Below are positions 8,500 to 17,104 of a stretch of DNA of 64,000 nucleotides, in pieces (within the stretch, counting starts at the first letter, position 1; every line of letters starts with the position of its first letter). The position numbers and the translations under genes are program-made. The notes under the pieces are model-generated. The model ran no database searches. It was not told the DNA's origin and saw nothing but the letters and a program-made list of their open reading frames with translations. Source of the stretch: Neoroseomonas terrae (lineage in GTDB: Bacteria > Pseudomonadota > Alphaproteobacteria > Acetobacterales > Acetobacteraceae); NCBI RefSeq assembly GCF_018129025.1, contig NZ_JAAEDI010000011.1, positions 124,001 through 188,000 of the forward strand, given 5' to 3'.

Positions 8500-9717
8500 C
8501 TAGCGCCGCGTCGTCGCCATCACTAGACCCAGCCCGATCAGGCCCGCCACCGCCATCCCCGCGATCGCCAGCCGCGGCCCATGGGCGTCCGCCAGCGCGC
8601 CAAGCAGCAGCACGCCGAGCGGGCCCGTGCCGATGCAGGTCGTCGTCAGGCCCAGGATGCGCGACCGCGCCTCCGGCGGCGCATGGGTCAGCACCAGACC
8701 GGTCTGCAGGCTGGCGAAGGCCGCGGTGCCGAGGCCGCCCACCAGCAGCAGCAGCGCTGCGAGCGGCAGCGTCGGCGCCATCGCGGCGAGCGCGAGGATG
8801 CCAAGGAAGCCCCCGACCCCTGCCGCCAGAACCATCCGCCCCGGCGCGGCGCCGCGCCGCATGGCAAGCGCGAAGCCCGTCAGCAACGCCCCGAAGGGTT
8901 CGGCTGCCGCGAGCAGGCCGATGCCAAAGGGCGTCGCCTGGAAGGTGACAGTGCCCCAGGCCGGCAGGATGCCGGTGTAGGAGAAACCGAAGACGTTCAT
9001 CACCACCGTGATGCCGAGCACGAGGCGCAGCGCCGGCACGGCGATGGCGATGCGCGCCGCCTCGGCGATCTCGGTCGCTAGGCCCCCCAGCCGTAGCGCG
9101 CGGCTTTCCTGCCGATGCGCCACACCATGCACGCTGGCGGCGGCAACGAGATACACAGCCGCGGCGATCAGGAAGGCGCCGGCGACGCCCACCGACTCAT
9201 AGGTGAAGCCGCCGACCAGCGGGCCGATCATGCGCGTCGTGCTGCCGGTCATGCTGTCGAAGGCGACCGCCTGGACGATCAGCGTCGGGCCGGCCGCCTC
9301 CGCCACCATGCGTCGGCGCGTGGCGAGTTCATTTGTCCAGGCGAGGCCGCCGACGACGCCGTTCACGAACAGGTGCCACGGCGCCAGCCAGCCCGCCAGC
9401 GCGAGCACGGCGATGGCCAGGGCCGAGGCCGCCTGCGCGCCCTGCCCGACCATCAGCAGCCGCCGGCGGTCGAGGCTTTCGGCCAGCGCCCCCGCGAGCG
9501 CGCCCATCAGCAGCATCGGCAGCGCGCGCGCCATCAGCACCAGCGAGACGGCGAAGGCGGAGCCGGTCAGTTCGAAGGTGAACAGCCCGCTGACCAGCAT
9601 GTCCAGCCAGCGCATCGAGTTGGTCAACCCGCCCGCCAGCCACAGCCGCCGGAACGCCGCGTTCGTCAGAAGCTGCGGGACGGGCGACCGGGCCGGATCG
9701 AAGTCGGGCGTGCTCAA
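8500..9717 (-). CDS. MFS transporter (MFS_3 / enterobactin-exporter-like)
   Basis: A ~405-residue inner-membrane protein with about 12 hydrophobic segments. The N-terminus FRRLWLAGGLTNSMRWLDML is typical of the MFS_3/EntS-like group, which exports small molecules. The probable start is TTG 9717, whose last two bases overlap the TGA of the upstream hydroxyacid oxidase gene (minus strand). This gives tight coupling, though the ribosome site is weak. The next in-frame ATG (9614) would cut into the first membrane segment. Substrate unknown; the coupling suggests co-expression with the oxidase. Confidence 0.8.
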   Translation of the reverse strand: MSTPDFDPARSPVPQLLTNAAFRRLWLAGGLTNSMRWLDMLVSGLFTFELTGSAFAVSLVLMARALPMLLMGALAGALAESLDRRRLLMVGQGAQAASALAIAVLALAGWLAPWHLFVNGVVGGLAWTNELATRRRMVAEAAGPTLIVQAVAFDSMTGSTTRMIGPLVGGFTYESVGVAGAFLIAAAVYLVAAASVHGVAHRQESRALRLGGLATEIAEAARIAIAVPALRLVLGITVVMNVFGFSYTGILPAWGTVTFQATPFGIGLLAAAEPFGALLTGFALAMRRGAAPGRMVLAAGVGGFLGILALAAMAPTLPLAALLLLVGGLGTAAFASLQTGLVLTHAPPEARSRILGLTTTCIGTGPLGVLLLGALADAHGPRLAIAGMAVAGLIGLGLVMATTRR

Positions 9718-10838
9718 TACCCCGAATCGTCGAGCCGCAGCAGCGGGAAGGCGCTGTGGACATGCGGCAGGTTGGTCGGCATCGCCGCATGCACGAAGCC
9801 CGGCCCGAGCTCCGCGATCGAGGTCACGCCGAGCAGACCGAGGGCAGAGCGGAACTCGTTCTCCAGGATCTCGAGCAGCCGCACCACGCCCGCCGCCCCA
9901 TCGGCCGCGAGCGCATAGCAATAGAGCCGCCCGAGCCCGACCGCCTCCGCCCCGAGGCAGAGCGCCTTCACGATGTCCGTCCCGCGCGAGAAGCCGCCAT
10001 CGACCCAGACCTTGGCCTTGCCGCCGACCGCCTGGACGACCTCGGGCAGTACTTCAATGGAGCCGCGTCCGGCATCGAGCTGCCGCCCGCCATGGTTCGA
10101 GACGTAGACGACCTCGACGCCATGCTCGACGGCGACCTGCGCATCCTCGGCCGTCGCGATGCCTTTGAGGATCAGCTTCAGGTCCGGGTGCTTGTCCTTG
10201 ATGCGCTTCACGTCGTTCCAGTTGAGCTGCGCCTGGTAGCGCTGCGCGTCAGTGGTCGCGCCGGCGCGCCAGGGCTTGGCGAAGCGGCGGACGATGTCGC
10301 GCTCGCGTCGCGAATAGATCGCGGTGTCCACCGTCAGGCAGAAGGCGTCGTAGCCATTGCCCTTGGCGCGCTGGATGCTGTCCTCGATCGAGGCGGCATC
10401 GCCGCGGACGTAAAGCTGGTAGATCTTCATCCCCGAGGCCGCGGCCGCCACATCCTCGAGGCCCGGCTTCGAGACCGAGGACAGCATGATCGGCACGCCG
10501 AAGCCGGATGCGCCCTCGCCCGCCGTCACCGCGCCATTGGCCCCCACCGCCATGAATTCCAGCCCGCCAACCGGGGCGAGGAACACCGGCAGACGGATCT
10601 TCTTGCCGAACAGCGTGGAGCTGGTGTCGATCTCCGACACGTCGCGCAGCACGCGCGGGCGCAGCGCCAGCGCGTCGATGCCCATGCGGTTGCGGCGCAT
10701 GGTGGTCTCGGTCTCGGTGGCGCCGACCAGGTAGTCCCAGAGATTGGCGTCGAGCCGGCCCTTCGCGACCTTCACGAACTCATGGAGGGCCAAGTACTTG
10801 TCTTGCAAGACGGCCAGGGCATCGGGATTCACGGGCAT
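9714..10838 (-). CDS. FMN-dependent alpha-hydroxy-acid oxidase/dehydrogenase (LldD/GOX family)
   Basis: A 374-residue TIM-barrel flavoprotein that oxidises an L-2-hydroxy acid such as lactate, glycolate or mandelate. The family signature with the catalytic base is clear (VSNHGGRQLD), as are the FMN-binding LPVFLAPVGG and VDGGFSRGTDIVKALCLGA segments and the QLYVRGD motif. The precise substrate cannot be read from sequence. It lies 19 bp downstream of the PEP-mutase-like gene on the same strand, which suggests a small catabolic operon for 2- or 3-carbon acids that ends with the MFS gene. Confidence 0.88.
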   Translation of the reverse strand: MPVNPDALAVLQDKYLALHEFVKVAKGRLDANLWDYLVGATETETTMRRNRMGIDALALRPRVLRDVSEIDTSSTLFGKKIRLPVFLAPVGGLEFMAVGANGAVTAGEGASGFGVPIMLSSVSKPGLEDVAAAASGMKIYQLYVRGDAASIEDSIQRAKGNGYDAFCLTVDTAIYSRRERDIVRRFAKPWRAGATTDAQRYQAQLNWNDVKRIKDKHPDLKLILKGIATAEDAQVAVEHGVEVVYVSNHGGRQLDAGRGSIEVLPEVVQAVGGKAKVWVDGGFSRGTDIVKALCLGAEAVGLGRLYCYALAADGAAGVVRLLEILENEFRSALGLLGVTSIAELGPGFVHAAMPTNLPHVHSAFPLLRLDDSGY

Positions 10839-10857
10839 GATTGGGTCTCGTCCGGTC

Positions 10858-11727
10858 TCAGAGGAAATCGCGGGTGGCGGCGGCGTAGTCGGCTTCGCGC
10901 GTCACCTGCTTCATCAGCGCGGCGGGCGCGACGCCCTTCAGCTCGGCCGGCGGCGTGCCGTCCCGCAGCGCCTTCAGCGTCGCATGGATGGCGGCGACGG
11001 CGGCGGCGAAGGGCTGGTGCCCCTGCAGCGCGACCCGCACGCCATGCGCGGCGAGCTTCGCCTTGTCCGACATCGCGGGCGGCGTGCCGCCGAGGACGAT
11101 CGGTAGCCCGCGCGCCACCGCCTGGATGGCGGCGAGCTGATCCCAGTCACTGACGCCGGTATAGAACAGCGCATCGACGCCGCTCGCGGCGTAAACCTGC
11201 GTGCGGCGCACCGCCTCGTCGAGATTGACGAGGTTCACCGCGCTGGTGCGCGCGATGACCGTGAGCCCCGCATCCTCGCGCGCCGCGACCGCCGCGCGCA
11301 TCTTGCCCAAACCGGCTTCCAGGCTGAGCAGACCGGGCTCGCCGACGCCGTGGCCGCGCGGCAGGTCGGTGTCCTCGATCGTCAGCGCCGCGATGCCGGC
11401 GGTTTCCAGTTCCTCGACCGTCCGCATCACGTTCAGCGCGTTGCCGTAGCCATGATCGGCATCGACGAGCAGCGGCGGCGCCCCGCCACGGCAGATGCGG
11501 CGCGCCTGGTCCGCGAATTCGCTCAGGGTCAGAACGATGATGTCGGGCGCGCCCAGCACGGTCAGCGACCCGACGGACCCGGCGAACATCGCTGCCTCGA
11601 AGCCGAGGTCGGACGCGATCCGCCCGGCGATCGGGTCATGCACGGAAGCGGGATGGATGCAGGCATTGCCCGCCAGGATCGCGCGAAAGGCGGCGCGGCG
11701 CTGTGCCGTGCTCGGTGGACGTTCCAT
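10858..11727 (-). CDS. Isocitrate lyase/PEP mutase superfamily enzyme (oxaloacetate decarboxylase-like)
   Basis: A ~289-residue alpha/beta barrel. The Mg-binding loop is seen as LVDADHGYGNA, with IEDTDLPRGHG after it; the KKCGH loop of true isocitrate lyases is absent. This places it with the oxaloacetate decarboxylase/methylisocitrate-lyase-like/PEP mutase group. The start at ATG 11727 fits the usual N-terminus (RRAAFRAILAG) better than GTG 11760. It is the first gene of a likely operon with the hydroxyacid oxidase and exporter. Exact reaction not assignable. Confidence 0.82.
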   Translation of the reverse strand: MERPPSTAQRRAAFRAILAGNACIHPASVHDPIAGRIASDLGFEAAMFAGSVGSLTVLGAPDIIVLTLSEFADQARRICRGGAPPLLVDADHGYGNALNVMRTVEELETAGIAALTIEDTDLPRGHGVGEPGLLSLEAGLGKMRAAVAAREDAGLTVIARTSAVNLVNLDEAVRRTQVYAASGVDALFYTGVSDWDQLAAIQAVARGLPIVLGGTPPAMSDKAKLAAHGVRVALQGHQPFAAAVAAIHATLKALRDGTPPAELKGVAPAALMKQVTREADYAAATRDFL

Positions 11728-11826
11728 CCCGAAAGATTCCTCGTATTTCGTCGGCCGCACTGTGCAACCGGTGGACGCAACGGTCCAGACCGGGGCCCGC
11801 CGCCGCGCGGGCGCGGCACGGCGGGA

Positions 11827-12744
11827 TCACGGGTCGGGCGATATCCAACCCAGATCCACGGCTTCGGCGATGCGTGTCTGGTCCGACAATTCCACCTGGT
11901 CGACCGCCGCACCCTCGCGCAGCAACGCAAGGATCGCGGCATCCACCTCGGTCGCGGTAGCTCCGGGCAAGCCGAGCGTCATCAGATCGTCCGCCACCGC
12001 ACCCGGCCGCGGTACGAAATATCGGTTGCTGGCCTCCAACGCCGCTGGCTGCGGCACCCGCACTGCGACGAAGCGGCAGGTCGTCGGCCGTGCCTCCTGC
12101 GCGAGATACGTGCTGCCCGCCATGATGCCGGCCAGCGCGCTGGCCGGCATCCCCGGCTGGTAAAGGCTGAAGCAGAGCGGCAGCCCATCCCCGACCGCGT
12201 GCAGGAGAGCGCACATCGTTCGTCCGCCGACTTCCGCGATACCGCGGAACTCGATCTGCGAGTCTCCGATGCGTTCGCGATAGACCAGTCGCCGCTCGCC
12301 ACCGCGACGCATCTCGAGATACAGGCTGCCCCGCAGCAACTGGCCGCGGAAATAGGGTGACCAGGCCGGCGAATAGCAGGCGAAGGCCATCTCGGCGCCC
12401 GGCCCCGCCGCACCGTGTCGGACCGGCGGCCGCTGGCCGGCCGCCAGGTCGCGCAGGGTGGCGGCATCGGCGCCGAACAGCCGCACCACCTCCTCGATGA
12501 AGGCATCGGTGGTGCAGGCGGCGATCCATGCCCCCGACCGGCTGCTGCCGAGCACCAGCGCCCAGTCGTCATAGACCCGGGCGGATCGCGGCGCGGCACG
12601 CCCCTGCATCCATTTGTGCGATCGTTCGAGGTCGAATTCCGTGCTGGGATTCGCTGCACGGAAGCGCGCGCAGAGATCCTTGCGCCTGGCACAGCCGAGC
12701 ACGGCTGCGGTCACGCGCAGCTTGGCGGGTAGGGCCGTTGGCAT
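11827..12744 (-). CDS. Unrecognised protein, possible HTH N-terminus
   Basis: About 305 residues. Residues ~5-60 (AAVLGCARRKDLCARFRAAN, FDLERSHKWMQGRAAPRS) have the spacing of a helix-turn-helix that recognises DNA after a partial repeat, but this is only a visual impression. The remainder is mixed alpha/beta without a familiar motif (LLRGSLYLEMRRGGERRLVY, LAGIMAGSTYLAQEARPT). It is divergent from the YopT-like gene, and an inverted repeat lies between them (12813-12842). An autoregulated regulator of that gene is possible. The start is uncertain: the frame opens at 12810 and 12744 is preferred. Confidence 0.55.
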   Translation of the reverse strand: MPTALPAKLRVTAAVLGCARRKDLCARFRAANPSTEFDLERSHKWMQGRAAPRSARVYDDWALVLGSSRSGAWIAACTTDAFIEEVVRLFGADAATLRDLAAGQRPPVRHGAAGPGAEMAFACYSPAWSPYFRGQLLRGSLYLEMRRGGERRLVYRERIGDSQIEFRGIAEVGGRTMCALLHAVGDGLPLCFSLYQPGMPASALAGIMAGSTYLAQEARPTTCRFVAVRVPQPAALEASNRYFVPRPGAVADDLMTLGLPGATATEVDAAILALLREGAAVDQVELSDQTRIAEAVDLGWISPDP

Positions 12745-12812
12745 CGGCAGGCAGCATCGCCCCTGAATGATCCGGGCACGGTGCCTCCCATCATCCCGCG
12801 ATCGATGCAAAT

Positions 12813-12842
12813 GGAATTTCCAGGGCGGTTATCTGGAATTCC
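12813..12842. promoter_or_regulatory. Inverted repeat, operator candidate
   Basis: GGAATTTCCAG and CTGGAATTCC face each other across a 9-base gap in the divergent region between the HTH-like gene and the YopT-like gene. The arms match except for one extra T. It is the only AT-rich symmetrical element in this intergenic stretch, and its location suits an operator. Confidence 0.45.
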
Positions 12843-13003
12843 ACACGGCCGGCCTTGCGGCGCTTCCATGCCGCGCGATGAATGCGGCGATTGCGCGTGT
12901 ACCGCCGACATGTCACCGACCGACCCGGACCCGGGAAGGCGCCGAGGCGGACGCCCCGACCGTCAGGCAGGCGACGCACACGTGCATCGACAAGGAGACC
13001 CCG

Positions 13004-13660
13004 ATGCAGGTGCCCGGCTATAGCAAGACCTTCTCGATGGATCAGGGCGCGATCCTGAGCAACGACCAGACCTTCCACGCGCTGTACAGCGCGCCGCTGA
13101 CCGACCCGAAGCGGGAGGGCATCTGCACGGGCCTGTCCATCATCTGGGTGGCCCGCCGGATGATGTTCCACAAAGAGGATGCTGCACAGCGCCGCTCCGG
13201 CCTGGTCAGCATGGGCGGCTTCCGCTTCGGCGGCCGCGCCCAGGACATCCATATGGGCAGCCCCGGGGGGCGTGGCAGCGCCGAGGACCAGTATCGGGCC
13301 ATGTACGGCCGTGCGCTGGAGCCCTTCGCCCTGCGGATCGTACCGGGGTCGGTGGTGGACAATCCCATCCCGGTCAGGATCGGCAACCTTGTGGATGCTG
13401 TACAATCCGCCCGCACCTATAGCCTGTTCACTATCGGGCTGCGGACGCCGGGCGGCGACGCCGGCCACATGTGCGCCAGCTACACGTCGCGCGGCACCTT
13501 CGGTTTGAGCAACTTCTACTTCTTCGACCCCAACATGGGCGAATACAAGATCGACGACATGGATGAAGTGCCGCGCTTCCTGCGTGCGGTTGCCGAGCTG
13601 TACGTCGATACCTTCGGCGGCCTCAACTACTTCGACGTGTTCGAGGTCGAACGCGGCTGA
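13004..13660 (+). CDS. Probable YopT-type (peptidase C58-like) cysteine protease
   Basis: A 218-residue protein with the three motif blocks of the YopT/AvrPphB cysteine protease clan in the right order. They are EGICTGLSIIWV (Cys41), GDAGHMCASY (His155) and FYFFDPNMGEY (Asp175). Cys-to-His spacing (114) and His-to-Asp spacing (20) are close to what I recall for YopT. The family cleaves near lipidated C-termini of small GTPases or acts in toxins. ATG 13004 has AAGGAG 7 bases upstream. There is no signal peptide, so export would need a secretion system; T6SS genes are 7 kb away. Membership in the family is inferred from the motifs, not searched. Confidence 0.65.
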   Translation: MQVPGYSKTFSMDQGAILSNDQTFHALYSAPLTDPKREGICTGLSIIWVARRMMFHKEDAAQRRSGLVSMGGFRFGGRAQDIHMGSPGGRGSAEDQYRAMYGRALEPFALRIVPGSVVDNPIPVRIGNLVDAVQSARTYSLFTIGLRTPGGDAGHMCASYTSRGTFGLSNFYFFDPNMGEYKIDDMDEVPRFLRAVAELYVDTFGGLNYFDVFEVERG

Positions 13661-13949
13661 CGGCCTGCCATCGCATCGGGTGCCCGTCCGAGACGTGGAC
13701 GGGCCGCGGCGTCCGGCATCCGGCGCAGACATGGCGCGACCGGTTCGCGATGCGCCGCCGCACCCGCCGCGCCGCAGTTCGCCCGATGGCCCCGGCGCGG
13801 TCGGGCCGGTTGTCCGGCCCCCCACATTCGGCGAATGTCCACGCAGCGCAGGGCCACAGGCAGGCACTGGCACACGCGTCAGCGGCCCGGCACCGACATC
13901 CGTCGTGTTTCCGGATCCGGGCCGCGGCGGAACAGGCGGGGACCATGTG

Positions 13950-15341
13950 ATGAGCGATGCGGTGGCCGAGGCGCTCCTGGCGCGCAAGGACGAGATCCTG
14001 GAACGGCTAAAGGCGCTGCTCCGCCTGCCATCCGTCAGCACCGACCCGGCCTATGCGGCGGGGATGAAGGCGACGCGCGAATTCCTCATGGCGCGGCTGA
14101 AGGAGGGTGGGGTCGAGGATGTCCGCCTGCTGGATGGCGGCGGCCAGCCCGCCATCACCGGCGCCTGGAACGGCGCCCCGGGCAAGCCGACCCTAATCAT
14201 CTACGGTCACTATGACGTGCAGCCGCCCGACCCGCTCGAACTGTGGAAGACGCCGCCCTTCGAGCCGACCATCCGCGACGGCCGGCTCTATGCCCGCGGT
14301 GCCTCGGACGTGAAGGGGTCGACGCTGATCGCCGTCGAGACGGTGATCGAGTTCATCAAGGCGGGCGGCTGCCCGGTGAATATCCGCTTCTTCCTGGAAG
14401 GGGAGGAGGAGATCGGCAGCCCGTCGCTCCGCACCATCATCGACCGCTTCCCCGACGCGCTGGTGGGCGATGCGATGATCTCCGCCGATGGCGGGCGTGC
14501 CAGCACGACGATGCCCACGGTCAGCGTCGGGTCGCGCGGCCTGACCGCGCTGCGCTTCACCGTGCGCACCTCGGCCAAGGATGTGCATTCCGGCCGATAC
14601 GGCGGCGCGCTGCGCAACGCCAACCACGAGCTCGCGCGGCTGATCGCCTCCCTGCACGACGAGAACGGCCGCATCCTCGTGCCCGGCTTCATGGAGGGAA
14701 TGCCCGAGGTCTCCGCGCGCGACGCCGAGGACGCCGCAGCCCTGCCGGTGGATGAGGAGGCCTTCTACGCCGAGGTCAACGCCGCCCCCTATGGCGACAC
14801 GCGCTTCTCCATCCGCGAGCGCATCACGCTGGTGCCCACCATCGAGGTGAACGGCATGTGGGGCGGCTATATCGGCGCGGGTTCCAAGACCGTGCTACCC
14901 TGCGAGGCTCACGCGAAGCTGACCATGCGCCTCGGCCCCGGCATGGACCCGGTACGCGCCCAGGCGCATGTCCGCGACCATCTGATCGCCAAGGCCGCCA
15001 AGGGCACGACGCTGTCCTTCGAGGAGTCCGGCAACGGCACCCCCGCCTTCACGCTGCGCGAAGGCCACCCTCTCCTGACCGCCGCCGAGACGGTGATCCG
15101 GCGCACCCGCAACCGCGCGCCCGTGCGCGCCCGCGCCGGCGGCACCATCCCGATCACGGCGATCTTCAAGGAACGGCTCGGCCTCGACACCATCACCTTC
15201 GGCTTCGCCATGCCGGACGAGGACGTCCATGCGCCCAACGAGTTCTTCCGGCTGTCGTCGCTGGAAGACGGGCTGCGGTCATGGCCACTGCTGCTGACGG
15301 AGCTGGGGAAGGTGGAGCCGGGGGCGCTTCGGGCGGGGTGA
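13950..15341 (+). CDS. M20 family metallopeptidase/dipeptidase
   Basis: A 463-residue cytosolic di-zinc hydrolase acting on dipeptides or N-acyl amino acids. Metal ligands are recognisable: H87 and D89 in YGHYDVQPP, D120 in GASDVKG, the catalytic Glu in EGEEEIGSPS, D180 in SADGG, and the last His in PDEDVHAPNE. It is clearly paralogous to the M20 gene at 25786, sharing the PPFEPTIRDGRLYARG segment. The ATG at 13950 is preferred over upstream in-frame codons because family homology begins there. The 289 bp before it shows no other gene. A repeat-type terminator follows. Confidence 0.9.
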   Translation: MSDAVAEALLARKDEILERLKALLRLPSVSTDPAYAAGMKATREFLMARLKEGGVEDVRLLDGGGQPAITGAWNGAPGKPTLIIYGHYDVQPPDPLELWKTPPFEPTIRDGRLYARGASDVKGSTLIAVETVIEFIKAGGCPVNIRFFLEGEEEIGSPSLRTIIDRFPDALVGDAMISADGGRASTTMPTVSVGSRGLTALRFTVRTSAKDVHSGRYGGALRNANHELARLIASLHDENGRILVPGFMEGMPEVSARDAEDAAALPVDEEAFYAEVNAAPYGDTRFSIRERITLVPTIEVNGMWGGYIGAGSKTVLPCEAHAKLTMRLGPGMDPVRAQAHVRDHLIAKAAKGTTLSFEESGNGTPAFTLREGHPLLTAAETVIRRTRNRAPVRARAGGTIPITAIFKERLGLDTITFGFAMPDEDVHAPNEFFRLSSLEDGLRSWPLLLTELGKVEPGALRAG

Positions 15342-15351
15342 ACGCGATCCC

Positions 15352-15414
15352 GGAGAGGGGCTTTGCCCCTCTCCGGACCTCACCCCACCAAAGGCCGAAG
15401 GGCCTTTGGAAACC
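15352..15414 (+). terminator. Repeat-type double hairpin (repeat C plus B-like stem)
   Basis: GGAGAGGGGC pairs with GCCCCTCTCC across a short TTT loop, and CCAAAGGCC pairs with GGCCTTTGG. The same composite recurs at 44267-44322. Its position just past a stop codon suits a transcription terminator. Confidence 0.65.
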
Positions 15415-15597
15415 TTGATCTGGCGCCGGGCAGAAAGGGTGTTCTCCACGACGTGGATCGTGTCGCGCGCTGAGCCCGAGAGGCTTTGAGGCCGGGCACC
15501 CCGGTTTCGTCGCATACCTGGACGCCGCAAGCTCCCAGGCCCCGGCACATTCACCGGCGAAACGGAGCACTGCCCGCCTGCAAGGGCGGCCCGAGGT

Positions 15598-15650
15598 TTC
15601 CAAAGGCCTTTCGGCCTTTGGCGGGGAGGGTCCGGGAGGGGCGGAGCCCT
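15598..15650 (-). terminator. Repeat-type hairpin after moaB
   Basis: CCAAAGGCC faces GGCCTTTGG (15600-15619), followed by a GGGAGGG/CCCTTCCC-like stem. It is an inverted-orientation relative of the 15352 element. It lies just downstream of moaB on the minus strand. Confidence 0.55.
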
Positions 15651-15664
15651 TCCCGGTTCCGCCC

Positions 15665-16204
15665 TCACGCCGCCTTCAGGTGTTCCTTCAACCGCGGCAT
15701 CAGCTCCACCAGGTTGCAGGGCCGCCACCGGCTGTCGAGCTGGAACTTCAGGATGTCGTCCCAGGCGTCCTTGCACGCCCCGGTCGAGCCCGGCAGCGCG
15801 AACAGATAGGTCCCGTCCGCCACGCCGCCCAGCGCGCGCGACTGCATGGTGGAGGTGCCGATCTTCGCGTAGCTCAGCATGCGGAACAATTCGCCGAAGC
15901 CTTCGATTTCCTTCTCCAGCACGCGCTTGAAGGCTTCGGGCGTCACGTCCCGGCCGGTGATGCCGGTGCCGCCGGTGGTGATGACGCAATCGATGGCAGG
16001 GTCCGCGATCCAGCGGCGCAGCAGCGCCTCGATGGCCTCCGCCTCGTCCTTCACGATCTCCCGCGCGGCGCAGCGATGGCCGGCGGCCTCGATGCGGTCC
16101 TGGAGCGTAGCGCCGGACCGGTCCGTCGACAGGTCGCGCGTGTCGCTCACCGTGAGCACCGCGATGTTCACCGGCAGGAAGGGCTGCGTTTCGTCGATCG
16201 GCAT
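15665..16204 (-). CDS. moaB: Molybdenum cofactor biosynthesis protein MoaB
   Basis: A 179-residue member of the MoaB/MogA fold that adenylylates molybdopterin. The molybdopterin-binding signature is intact (VITTGGTGITGRDVTPEAF), as is the AKIGTSTMQSRALGG segment. ATG 16204 has GGAGGA 6 bases upstream and is preferred over two ATGs further out. The reading frame upstream overlaps nothing essential; the creatininase-like gene ends 51 bp before it on the same strand. MoaB rather than MogA is favoured by the length and the short N-terminal arm. Confidence 0.9.
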   Translation of the reverse strand: MPIDETQPFLPVNIAVLTVSDTRDLSTDRSGATLQDRIEAAGHRCAAREIVKDEAEAIEALLRRWIADPAIDCVITTGGTGITGRDVTPEAFKRVLEKEIEGFGELFRMLSYAKIGTSTMQSRALGGVADGTYLFALPGSTGACKDAWDDILKFQLDSRWRPCNLVELMPRLKEHLKAA

Positions 16205-16255
16205 GGCGTCCTCCGCATCCGCCTTCACCATGGGCACGGGGCGTGCCGGCCGCAA

Positions 16256-17068
16256 CTACCTCCCCTGCGCCGCCCGGATCTGCGCGACGGCGGCGGCGAT
16301 GCGCATGGCGAGGATGGTTTCGCCGCGCGCCGCGCTCGCGCGGGACGGGTCGCCAGTCGCGCCCAGGGGCGGAAGCGCGTCGGTGCGGGGCGGCAGGCGC
16401 GACAGGTCCACCCCGGACGGGTGCACCGACATCAGTTCGGCGGTGTCGCCGATGCCGGCATGAGTGCCGATGCTCGCCTCCGTCTCGCCCTGCACGCGCA
16501 GCCATTCATCCTGCACGGCGATGGCGGCGTAGTACCGATCGACCGCCATGACCCGCACGCCATCCCGCCGCCATTCAGCCGATAGTCGCGTGGCGAGCCG
16601 TTCCTGCACCCGTTGGCTCGGCCCGTTGTCGGCGAGGAAGCAGATCAGCCGGAAGCCGCTCATCTTCAGGCTGCGGGCGATGCCGTCCAGCATGGCGGCG
16701 AAGGCGTCATCGGTGACGCCGATCGTGCCGGGGAAGCGGAGGTTGCCCTCGGGCGGGTCGAAGCGGCCCTGCGGGGAGAAGGACAGGACTGGGGTCACCA
16801 GCGCGTCGCCAAGCTCGGCCGCGATGCGCCGTGCCGCGACTCGCACGATGTGGTCGTGCTTGCCGAGGATCATGTGCGGCCCGTTCTGCTCGACCCCGCC
16901 GCTCGGCACGATGGCGGTGCGCCGCCCCGCGGCGACGGCGTCGCGCAGTTCGATCCAGGTCATGTCCGCGATGTCGAGACTGTCCGGGACGCCCTGCGTC
17001 CGCCCCGCCGCCGGCGCCAGCACCGTCGCAGCAATCGCCCCGCGCAGGATCGCACGTCGGAATGACAT
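16256..17068 (-). CDS. Secreted creatininase-family amidohydrolase
   Basis: About 270 residues with an N-terminal export signal (RRAILRGAIAATVLAPAAG), which is unusual because most creatininase-family enzymes are cytosolic. The family motif appears as SGGVEQNGPHMILGKHDH, where the usual text is EQHGPHLPLGTD. Thus the Glu and His ligands are kept but the first His is Asn and the TD becomes KHD. The later Glu region is GETEASIGTHAG. Metal-dependent amide hydrolysis is likely, with substrate unknown. The gene is divergent from the sterol-desaturase-like gene, with only 36 bp between the two starts. Confidence 0.82.
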   Translation of the reverse strand: MSFRRAILRGAIAATVLAPAAGRTQGVPDSLDIADMTWIELRDAVAAGRRTAIVPSGGVEQNGPHMILGKHDHIVRVAARRIAAELGDALVTPVLSFSPQGRFDPPEGNLRFPGTIGVTDDAFAAMLDGIARSLKMSGFRLICFLADNGPSQRVQERLATRLSAEWRRDGVRVMAVDRYYAAIAVQDEWLRVQGETEASIGTHAGIGDTAELMSVHPSGVDLSRLPPRTDALPPLGATGDPSRASAARGETILAMRIAAAVAQIRAAQGR

Positions 17069-17104
17069 TCCCCGGGAACCCAAATTGTGGGATTCTGCCA
17101 ACAA

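Larger units (their letters stand above)
15342..15664. other. Gap with two repeat-type hairpins
   Basis: This 323-bp region lies between convergent M20 and moaB genes. Hairpins lie at its two edges (15352-15414 and 15598-15650). The middle ~180 bp shows no coding signal that I trust. Confidence 0.6.
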
